Shown piece after piece: positions 1 to 5,505 of a stretch of 5,515 bases of DNA. This DNA is from JAFMPW01 sp040830565. Lineage in GTDB: Bacteria; Bacteroidota; Bacteroidia; Flavobacteriales; Flavobacteriaceae. Under the pieces are notes generated by a model that had not been told where the DNA came from, searched no databases, and saw nothing but the letters and a program-made list of their open reading frames with translations. The DNA is taken from the NCBI GenBank assembly GCA_040830565.1, contig JBFOMC010000221.1, positions 1-5,515 on the forward strand. The letters are read 5' to 3'. The first letter of the stretch is position 1; each line of letters opens with the position of its first letter. Position numbers and translations under genes: made by a program.

Positions 1-311
1 AAACGAAAAATTCCAAAACTAACAGGATCATTGGCAAGCGCAGATCCTATGGCCGACACAGAATAGAGCACACCTATCCATATAAGCGTTTTCTTTCGGC
101 CTAATTTATTGGTTGGAATCCCTCCAAGTATTGCACCAATCACGGTCCCAAAAAGAGCCATGCCAATAACCACTGTGCCGTGAAACGCATCCGAAGAATC
201 CCAGAGTTGTTGTAATTTCTTTTCTGCCCCACTGATCACAACGGTATCAAAACCAAATAAAAAGCCGGCCAAAGCGGCGATAAGGGAGATTCTTAGAATT
301 TTGGAGTTCAT
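1..311 (-). CDS. MFS transporter, sugar porter type (N-terminal part, cut by window edge)
   Basis: This is the first 103 codons of an open frame that starts with ATG at 311-309 and continues past base 1. It encodes an inner-membrane secondary transporter of the Major Facilitator Superfamily, probably of the XylE/GLUT-like sugar porter group that moves monosaccharides with protons. The first helix (about residues 7-28) contains GFLFGFDTVVISGAE, the family signature at the end of helix 1. A second helix spans about 45-65, and the helix 2-3 loop has GGIPTNKLGRKK (63-74), a form of MFS motif A in which the usual Asp-Arg is Asn-Lys. A third helix begins near 75. Family members are usually about 440-500 residues, so most of the protein lies outside the window. 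The start lies 64 bp after the lipoprotein gene on the same strand. The family call is firm; the substrate cannot be read from this fragment. Confidence 0.88.
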   Translation of the reverse strand, partial: MNSKILRISLIAALAGFLFGFDTVVISGAEKKLQQLWDSSDAFHGTVVIGMALFGTVIGAILGGIPTNKLGRKKTLIWIGVLYSVSAIGSALANDPVSFGIFR

Positions 312-375
312 TTTTGTCAGTTTAGCGGTTCAGGTAAAACTAACAAAAAACTTGGTATAAGAAGTTAATTCACTA

Positions 376-615
376 TCAGGCTGTTTTAGGCCTTAGCGTA
401 TCTAATGCAGATTTTGGCCGCTGTTTTTTGGTCTCTTGATCAGATTCTTGTTCTTTCAGTTGTCGAGCCGGTCTTTTAGAAGGATCGTCCTCCTCTTCTG
501 CATTGGCAGGGGATTTGACCTCTTGCTTTGGAGAAGCATGCTGTACCGAACCATTTTGTTCTTTACAGCCAAAAACAAATAAGGATGAAAGAATAAGTAT
601 TAGGGCAAATTTCAT
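376..615 (-). CDS. small putative lipoprotein, unknown function
   Basis: This 79-residue protein is not a family I recognise. The N-terminus has one Lys, a hydrophobic stretch (residues 3-15) and a plausible lipobox VFGC ending at Cys17, so it is probably cleaved by signal peptidase II and lipid-anchored. The mature part of about 62 residues looks disordered: it is rich in Lys, Glu, Gln and Pro, with an acidic run EEEDD at 40-44 followed by a mostly basic tail with KRP, QRPK and LRPK. The residues after the Cys (KEQ) have a Lys-acidic beginning that faintly recalls the surface-export signal described for Bacteroidota lipoproteins, but the match is weak. The ATG lies 19 bp after the waaA stop on the same strand, which suggests cotranscription. 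No Shine-Dalgarno sequence is seen. The signal sequence and position support a real gene; its function is unknown. Confidence 0.72.
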   Translation of the reverse strand: MKFALILILSSLFVFGCKEQNGSVQHASPKQEVKSPANAEEEDDPSKRPARQLKEQESDQETKKQRPKSALDTLRPKTA

Positions 616-634
616 GAGATACGTAGATTAAGTA

Positions 635-1867
635 CTATAGTAACGTACGTATGTAGCGTATTATTTGGACGCTTGCCCCTTTATTTTTGTTAATATAAGT
701 AGCATTGATCTTTCCGGCTTTCTCCCTAGCCTCTTTGTTCAATAGTAAATTTGTAAGATCTCTAAACTCTTCGGCCGACTTCACAGAGAAAATCCCTCTT
801 TCCTGAACCAGTTCCTCTGCTTCTCGAAAACCGCTATAATTGGGTCCGATAATCACCGGTATTGCAAAAACAGCTGGCTCCAGCGTGTTGTGCAATCCTG
901 TAGCAAATCCACCTCCTACATATGCAATATCAGCATAACTATATACCCTGGTAAGTAGCCCAATGGTATCTAAAATAAGCACTTCTACTTCATCTAAATT
1001 TACACCCTTAATTTCCGAATAGAGGACCGTTTTCTTGGAAATAGCTTTATGTAAATCCTGAATATGATCTTTTTTGATGTCGTGAGGCGCGAGAACATAC
1101 ACCATGGGTTCCTGAGAATTGTTGACGAACGGGAGGAGTATCTTCTCGTCTTCCGGCCAGGTGCTTCCGCCAACTAGACAATTCCTCTCCTTTTTAAACC
1201 GTTCCATAAAAGGCAGAGTATTATCACGGTCCAGAATCTCGGTTACCCTATCAAATCTTGTATCTCCACTGACCGTGACCTGTTTCAAATCAATAGTTCT
1301 CAATAGCTGTTCCGACTCCTTATTCTGAACAAAGACATGTTTCATTTTTGCCAATGACCTGCGCATAAACCCGCCGTACCACTTAAAGTAGATCTGCTCC
1401 CTTTTGAAGATTGCGGAGACTAATACTGCAGGCACACCAACTCGTTCTAACTCTCTCAAGTAGTTTGGCCAGATTTCATACTTTATGAAGATGGCGATTT
1501 TGGGCTTTATCGTGGCGATAAATTCCTTGGCATTATGCCTGGTGTCCATAGGGAGGTAGCAGACAAGATCTGCAGCCTTTGTGTTCTTTTTAATCTCATA
1601 ACCAGAAGGTGAGAAGAAGGTAATCAGGATTTTGTGTCGCGGATATTCCCGTCTCAATTTTTCTATTACCGGTAGCCCCTGTTCAAATTCTCCTAGCGAT
1701 GCAGCATGTATCCAAAGGAACTCGTCTGTTGCCGAAATATGACTTTTGAGATAAGGAAAAGTTTCTTTTCGTCCCCTGACAAACAACCTCAGTTTTGAAT
1801 TAAAAGCAGCAATGATTTTTAGAAAGAAAGAAGCGCCAAGAATAGCCAGATTATACAAGAAATACAC
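635..1867 (-). CDS. waaA: 3-deoxy-D-manno-octulosonic acid (Kdo) transferase, GT30
   Basis: WaaA (KdtA) transfers Kdo from CMP-Kdo to the lipid A precursor on the cytoplasmic face of the inner membrane, the first step of lipopolysaccharide core synthesis. The 410 residues match the usual family length of about 400-430. A hydrophobic N-terminal segment (about 2-21) fits a membrane anchor. The N-terminal domain carries WIHAASLGEFEQ (52-63), whose Glu60 corresponds to the essential catalytic Glu of the family, and KYEIWPN (129-135). The C-terminal nucleotide-binding domain has SGDTRFDRV (200-208), GGSTWPEDE (233-241), APHD (260-263) and GGGFATGLHNTLEP (318-331). The start codon is GTG at 1867-1865. 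The frame is open upstream to a TGA about 45 bp away with no ATG between, and MYFLYNLAIL resembles family N-termini. It is divergent from the aminotransferase gene and leads the minus-strand group. The gene is intact and the assignment is confident. Confidence 0.96.
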   Translation of the reverse strand: MYFLYNLAILGASFFLKIIAAFNSKLRLFVRGRKETFPYLKSHISATDEFLWIHAASLGEFEQGLPVIEKLRREYPRHKILITFFSPSGYEIKKNTKAADLVCYLPMDTRHNAKEFIATIKPKIAIFIKYEIWPNYLRELERVGVPAVLVSAIFKREQIYFKWYGGFMRRSLAKMKHVFVQNKESEQLLRTIDLKQVTVSGDTRFDRVTEILDRDNTLPFMERFKKERNCLVGGSTWPEDEKILLPFVNNSQEPMVYVLAPHDIKKDHIQDLHKAISKKTVLYSEIKGVNLDEVEVLILDTIGLLTRVYSYADIAYVGGGFATGLHNTLEPAVFAIPVIIGPNYSGFREAEELVQERGIFSVKSAEEFRDLTNLLLNKEAREKAGKINATYINKNKGASVQIIRYIRTLL

Positions 1868-1898
1868 GGACCGATAGTTTGGAGCTAAAATACGTTTC

Positions 1899-1935
1899 TT
1901 TGAGCAAATTCATTTGCAGCCGTTCCTTATTTTTG
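1899..1935 (+). promoter_or_regulatory. candidate Bacteroidota-type promoter for aminotransferase-galE
   Basis: TATTTTTG at 1928-1935 matches exactly the -7 consensus TAnnTTTG used by the primary sigma factor of Bacteroidota. A TTTG at 1899-1902 could be the -33 element, but the 25-bp gap is longer than usual; another TTTG at 1913-1916 is too close. Transcription would begin near 1941, giving a leader of about 55 nt before the ATG at 1996. No matching -7 element was found for the divergent waaA gene on the minus strand. This is a motif-based prediction only. Confidence 0.45.
1904..1917. promoter_or_regulatory. operator-like palindrome in divergent promoter region
   Basis: GCAAATTCATTTGC is a perfect inverted repeat with 6-bp arms (1904-1909 and 1912-1917) and a 2-bp centre. 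It lies just upstream of the predicted -7 element and within the expected -33 zone of the aminotransferase promoter, between two divergent genes, which is where a dimeric regulator would bind. No regulator gene is present in the window, so the role is inferred from symmetry and position alone. Confidence 0.35.
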
Positions 1936-1943
1936 TAATATTG

Positions 1944-1959
1944 TTTCGGGTGTCCGAAA
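1944..1959 (+). other. small hairpin in predicted 5' leader
   Basis: TTTCGG (1944-1949), loop GTGT, CCGAAA (1954-1959) form a perfect 6-bp stem that would be the first structure in the transcript if initiation occurs near 1941. There is no U-run after it, so it does not look like an intrinsic terminator. It could stabilise the 5' end of the mRNA or act as a DNA-level protein site. The role is unproven. Confidence 0.3.
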
Positions 1960-1995
1960 TTGTAAAATGATGCCCTAAGCACCCAATATTATAAT

Positions 1996-3150
1996 ATGAA
2001 GAAGATTCAAATGGTAGACCTGGTAGGGCAGTACCAGGGAATTAAAGATGCGGTCGATGCATCCATTGCCCAAATTCTAAACACTGCTACATTTATTAAC
2101 GGACCCGAGGTTCATGCTTTTCAGAAGGAACTTGAGAATTACCTTGGAGTGAAACATGTAATTCCCTGTGCAAATGGCACGGATGCACTTCAGATTGCAA
2201 TGATGGGGTTGGGTCTAAAGCCTGGAGATGAGGTAATTACAGCAGATTTCACCTTTGCGGCTACGGTAGAGGTAATAGGTCTTCTTCAATTAACACCAGT
2301 GCTGGTAGATGTAGAGCCTGATACTTTTAATATAGACCCAAAGGCCATTGAACGAGCCATTACCTCCAGGACCAAAGCAATTGTACCGGTCCATCTTTTT
2401 GGTCAATGTGCCAATATGGATGCCATCATGGAAATTGCCAATAGGCATAATTTGTACGTAGTAGAGGATAACGCTCAAGCCATCGGGGCAGACTATTTTT
2501 CAGAAGATGGTAAAAGGCAGAAGGCAGGGACGATAGGTCATCTTGGTTCCACCTCTTTTTTTCCTTCAAAAAATCTTGGGTGCTATGGAGATGGCGGGGC
2601 AATTTTCACCAATGACGATGATCTGGCTCATTTTATCCGAGGTATCGTGAACCACGGAATGTATAAACGTTATCATCATGACGTAGTTGGAGTAAATTCC
2701 AGATTGGACTCTATACAGGCAGCGGTTCTCAGAGCAAAACTCCCCAAGTTAGACGACTATTGTGAACGTAGGCGCGAAGCGGCCAGAAAATATTCTAAGG
2801 CTTTTGAAGGTCAGGAGTTTATAAAAACACCGGTGACCGTAAAAGGGTGTTCGGGTATATGTGCTGATTGTGATTGCCATGTATTCCATCAATACACCTT
2901 GCAGATTACCAATGGAAAGAGGGATGCACTTGTAGAACATCTTAATAGTATAGGAATACCTTGTGGAGTGTATTATCCAATTCCCTTGCACAAACAAAAA
3001 GCCTATCAGGATACCCGGTATAAAGACGAGGATTTTCCCGTTACCAATCGACTTGTTAAAGAGGTCATATCTCTTCCAATGCATACGGAGTTAGACGATG
3101 AGCAAATCGCTTATGTCACCGAGAATGTAATTCAATTTATAAACACCTAA
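1996..3150 (+). CDS. DegT/DnrJ/EryC1/StrS aminotransferase, WbpE-like nucleotide-sugar aminotransferase
   Basis: This is a cytoplasmic PLP-dependent aminotransferase that probably converts a keto-sugar nucleotide to an amino sugar using glutamate. The 384 residues are near the family length, slightly long because of an insert. Family motifs run in order: QMVDLVGQY (5-13), CANGTDALQIA (58-68), VITADFTFAAT (80-90), LFGQCA (134-139), VVEDNAQAIGA (155-165; Asp158 should contact the PLP ring nitrogen), TSFFPSKNLGCYGDGG (186-201; Lys192 should be the PLP Schiff-base lysine), and GVNSRLDSIQAA (232-243). The C-terminal half has VYYPIPLHKQ (325-334) and SLPMHTEL (359-366). From memory the pattern is closest to WbpE, which aminates the 3-keto UDP-GlcNAc-uronate used for di-N-acetylated uronic acids, but FdtB/QdtB-type dTDP-sugar enzymes share it, so the substrate is uncertain. 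Unusual: four Cys in residues 285-294. The stop is 1 bp before galE, implying coupled translation. The ATG fits family N-termini. Confidence 0.93.
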   Translation: MKKIQMVDLVGQYQGIKDAVDASIAQILNTATFINGPEVHAFQKELENYLGVKHVIPCANGTDALQIAMMGLGLKPGDEVITADFTFAATVEVIGLLQLTPVLVDVEPDTFNIDPKAIERAITSRTKAIVPVHLFGQCANMDAIMEIANRHNLYVVEDNAQAIGADYFSEDGKRQKAGTIGHLGSTSFFPSKNLGCYGDGGAIFTNDDDLAHFIRGIVNHGMYKRYHHDVVGVNSRLDSIQAAVLRAKLPKLDDYCERRREAARKYSKAFEGQEFIKTPVTVKGCSGICADCDCHVFHQYTLQITNGKRDALVEHLNSIGIPCGVYYPIPLHKQKAYQDTRYKDEDFPVTNRLVKEVISLPMHTELDDEQIAYVTENVIQFINT

Positions 3151-3151
3151 T

Positions 3152-4174
3152 ATGAAAATTCTTGTCACGGGAGGTTTGGGATTCATTGGATCTCATACAG
3201 CAGTGGAGTTAATGCAAAGGAATCATGAAGTGGTCATTATAGACGATTGTTCCAACTCTACTGAAAAAGTTCTTGACGGTATCAACTCAATAACAGGAAG
3301 GTTTCCTGAGTTCGAAAAAATGGATCTTAGAGATAAGGTTGCTGTAAAAGACTTTTTTAGTAAGCACTCAGATATTGAAGGAGTGATTCATTTTGCAGCG
3401 TCCAAGGCAGTAGGAGAAAGTGTAGAAAAACCATTACTGTATTACGAGAATAATTTAGGAACGTTAGTGTATATCCTTCAAGAACTTTCAGCTAAGACGC
3501 GCGCGGCATTTATTTTTAGTTCATCATGTACGGTTTACGGACAGGCAGATAAGATGCCGATCACAGAGGATGCTCCGGTTAAAGCTGCCGAATCACCTTA
3601 TGGGAATACCAAACAGATAGGAGAAGAAATTATTGGAGATACGTGTAAAGTAAATCCACAACTTCAGGCGATATCTCTTCGATATTTTAACCCCATAGGT
3701 GCTCATCCCAGCGTAATGTTAGGAGAACTGCCAATTGGTGTTCCTCAAAACCTTGTTCCCTTTATAACGCAAACCGGGGTTGGGCTCAGAAGCGAACTTT
3801 CGGTTTTTGGAAATGATTATCCCACTGAAGATGGCACATGCATAAGGGACTATATACATGTGGTTGATCTTGCAAAGGCTCATGTAGTAGCTTTGGACAG
3901 ATTACTTGAAAAGAAAAATAAAGAGAACTACGAAGTGTTTAACGTGGGTACCGGGAAGGGTAATTCTGTACTTGATGTTATAGGGAGCTTTGAGAGGGTA
4001 TCAGGAAGGAAGCTGAACTATAAAATTGCCGAAAGAAGAGCAGGAGACATTGTTACAGCCTATGCTGATACTAAAAAAGCGAATGAGATATTGGGTTGGA
4101 AGGCAGAGTCTACTCTGGATGAAGCCATGAAATCTGCTTGGGATTGGGAGCAAAAGATCAGAGATGGGCACTAG
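3152..4174 (+). CDS. galE: UDP-glucose 4-epimerase family protein (possibly also acting on UDP-GlcNAc)
   Basis: GalE interconverts UDP-glucose and UDP-galactose through a transient 4-keto intermediate with bound NAD; some members also interconvert UDP-GlcNAc and UDP-GalNAc. The 340 residues match the usual 338-350. The Rossmann motif GGLGFIGSH (7-15) binds NAD. SSSCTVYG (123-130) supplies the active-site Ser/Thr, and Tyr150 with Lys154 in SPYGNTK form the catalytic YxxxK pair. RYFNPIGAHP (177-186) and CIRDYIHVVDLA (230-241) are further family blocks, followed by FNVGTGKGNSV (263-273) and RRAGDIVTAYAD (295-306). In a gapless alignment of that last block, Ala303 takes the place of E. coli Tyr299; a small residue there is associated with a pocket that accepts N-acetylated sugars. 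The start is 1 bp after the aminotransferase stop with no own promoter or Shine-Dalgarno sequence visible, so the two are expected to be co-translated. Epimerase identity is confident; substrate range is inferred. Confidence 0.95.
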   Translation: MKILVTGGLGFIGSHTAVELMQRNHEVVIIDDCSNSTEKVLDGINSITGRFPEFEKMDLRDKVAVKDFFSKHSDIEGVIHFAASKAVGESVEKPLLYYENNLGTLVYILQELSAKTRAAFIFSSSCTVYGQADKMPITEDAPVKAAESPYGNTKQIGEEIIGDTCKVNPQLQAISLRYFNPIGAHPSVMLGELPIGVPQNLVPFITQTGVGLRSELSVFGNDYPTEDGTCIRDYIHVVDLAKAHVVALDRLLEKKNKENYEVFNVGTGKGNSVLDVIGSFERVSGRKLNYKIAERRAGDIVTAYADTKKANEILGWKAESTLDEAMKSAWDWEQKIRDGH

Positions 4175-4188
4175 GAACCGATACCTTT

Positions 4189-4212
4189 AGAGACAAGAGA
4201 CAAGAGACAAGA
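4189..4212. repeat. heptamer tandem repeat (AGAGACA, about 3.4 copies)
   Basis: Three perfect copies of AGAGACA occupy 4189-4195, 4196-4202 and 4203-4209, followed by a partial AGA at 4210-4212. The array lies in the 59-bp gap after galE, beginning 15 bp after its stop and ending 21 bp before the amidohydrolase ATG. It is purine-rich and forms no hairpin. Slippage would change the leader length of the downstream gene without altering any reading frame. Confidence 0.9.
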
Positions 4213-4233
4213 TAACCAACTAAGTACTATATT

Positions 4234-5505
4234 ATGAAATACATCACTTTTCTATTATTACTATGCTGTTTTATGGCTAAGGCTCAGGACACTTACCTTC
4301 AATGTGGTGTCATTATAGATACGGATACAGGAAAGTCGTTGAAGGAAAAAACTATTGTGATCTCGGGGAACAAAATTAAAAGCGTAGAGAATGGGTATGT
4401 TAACGGAGCAGAAGGCGACGAGATTGTAGATCTGAAAAGTAAAACAGTACTCCCTGGTTTTATAGACATGCATGTGCATATTGAAGGTGAGTCTAGTCCT
4501 ACCAGATACTTGGATAGATTCACCAAAAACCCGGCAGATGTAGCATTTCAATCAACCGTATATGCCGAAAGAACCTTAATGGCGGGCTTTACCACTGTGA
4601 GAGACCTAGGAGGAAGCGGAGTAAATATAGCATTGCGAAATGCTATCAATAAGGGTATTGTAAAAGGGCCCCGTATTTTCACCGCCGGAAAGGCTATAGG
4701 GACCACCGGGGGCCATGCAGATCCTACCAATGGTATGAGGAATGATCTCAGGGGCGATCCGGGACCAAAGGAGGGTGTTGTTAACTCTGCAGAAGACGGG
4801 AAGAAAGCCGTGCGTCAGCGATATAAAGATGGAGCTGATGTCATTAAGATTACTGCTACCGGAGGGGTAATGAGTGTTGCCAAAAATGGAAGAAATCCAC
4901 AGTTCACTATTGAGGAAGTAAAAGCAATTACCGCTACCGCCAAGGATTATGGCATGTTAACTGCGGCACATGCCCACGGAGATGAGGGAATGCAAAGGGC
5001 AATTCTAGGAGGCATAAAAACTATTGAACATGGCACCTTTATGAGCGAAGAGACCATGGAACTAATGAAAGAATACAATGTTTACCTGGTGCCAACCATA
5101 TCTGCAGGGAAGCAAGCCGCTAAAATGGCGGAGATCCCCGGATTTTTGCCTCCGGTTGTCGCCCAAAAGGCAAGAGAAATTGGTCCGATAAGCCAGGTTA
5201 CCTTTGGTAAGGCATATAAAAAAGGAGTGCCCATCTCTTTCGGTACAGATGCTGGCGTATCTCCCCATGGTGAAAATGCTAAAGAGTTTGGATTTATGCT
5301 GGAATCAGGCATGCCGGTGGCTGAGTCCTTAAAAAGTGCCACGATAACAAATGCTCTTTTGTTGGGAATGGAGCAAAATCTGGGGCAGATCAAACCGGGC
5401 TTTTTAGCTGATATCATTGCAGTCGATGAAGACCCCCTTAAGAATGTTGCCACCCTGGAACAGGTAGTCTTTGTAATGAAGGATGGGGTTATATTTAAAC
5501 AGTAA
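4234..5505 (+). CDS. exported metal-dependent amidohydrolase, prolidase-like (COG1228-type)
   Basis: This is a 423-residue hydrolase of the amidohydrolase superfamily, probably acting on a dipeptide or related amide outside the cytoplasm. Residues 1-17 form a signal peptide with Lys2, a hydrophobic core 5-14 and the cleavage site AKA-QD; no lipobox is present. The metal-site residues are all visible: HVH in PGFIDMHVH (His80, His82), VIKITATGG with Lys205 as the probable carboxylated bridging ligand, HAHG (His246), IEHGTF (His266) and FGTDAG (Asp339). TTGGHADP (157-164) and the C-terminal GQIKPGFLADIIAVDEDPL (384-402) are also typical. The pattern matches the group that includes enzymes shown to cleave Xaa-Pro or Xaa-Arg/Lys dipeptides, but the substrate cannot be deduced. 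It follows galE on the same strand after 59 bp with a heptamer repeat between. No promoter was recognised, and the metabolic link to the sugar genes is unclear. Confidence 0.93.
   Translation: MKYITFLLLLCCFMAKAQDTYLQCGVIIDTDTGKSLKEKTIVISGNKIKSVENGYVNGAEGDEIVDLKSKTVLPGFIDMHVHIEGESSPTRYLDRFTKNPADVAFQSTVYAERTLMAGFTTVRDLGGSGVNIALRNAINKGIVKGPRIFTAGKAIGTTGGHADPTNGMRNDLRGDPGPKEGVVNSAEDGKKAVRQRYKDGADVIKITATGGVMSVAKNGRNPQFTIEEVKAITATAKDYGMLTAAHAHGDEGMQRAILGGIKTIEHGTFMSEETMELMKEYNVYLVPTISAGKQAAKMAEIPGFLPPVVAQKAREIGPISQVTFGKAYKKGVPISFGTDAGVSPHGENAKEFGFMLESGMPVAESLKSATITNALLLGMEQNLGQIKPGFLADIIAVDEDPLKNVATLEQVVFVMKDGVIFKQ

Noticed and set aside
312..375. Possible terminator or promoter between the lipoprotein and the transporter gene
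   Set aside because: No stem with a following T-run and no TAnnTTTG element was found on the minus strand in these 64 bp; the T-rich run alone is not enough.
380..395. Short inverted repeat AGGC...GCCT near the end of the lipoprotein gene
   Set aside because: Only 4 bp of pairing, inside the coding sequence and without a T-tract; too weak to call a terminator.
629..639. TAAGTACTATA also found at 4221-4231
   Set aside because: An 11-bp exact match is expected a few times by chance in a window this size, the flanks differ, and the central AGTACT is a simple palindrome. One copy also overlaps the waaA stop.
641..654. ACGTACGT palindrome near the waaA stop codon
   Set aside because: It encodes part of the conserved-length C-terminus, is only 8-10 bp long, and has no supporting context.
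2749..3084. Antisense open frame of 111 codons inside the aminotransferase gene
   Set aside because: It is covered entirely by the conserved aminotransferase frame, and its translation shows no domain or signal; best explained as chance.
5082..5453. Long antisense open frame (123 codons) inside the amidohydrolase gene
   Set aside because: It lies wholly opposite conserved metal-site motifs of a clear gene, resembles no protein I know and has no start context of its own; it is a frame shadow.
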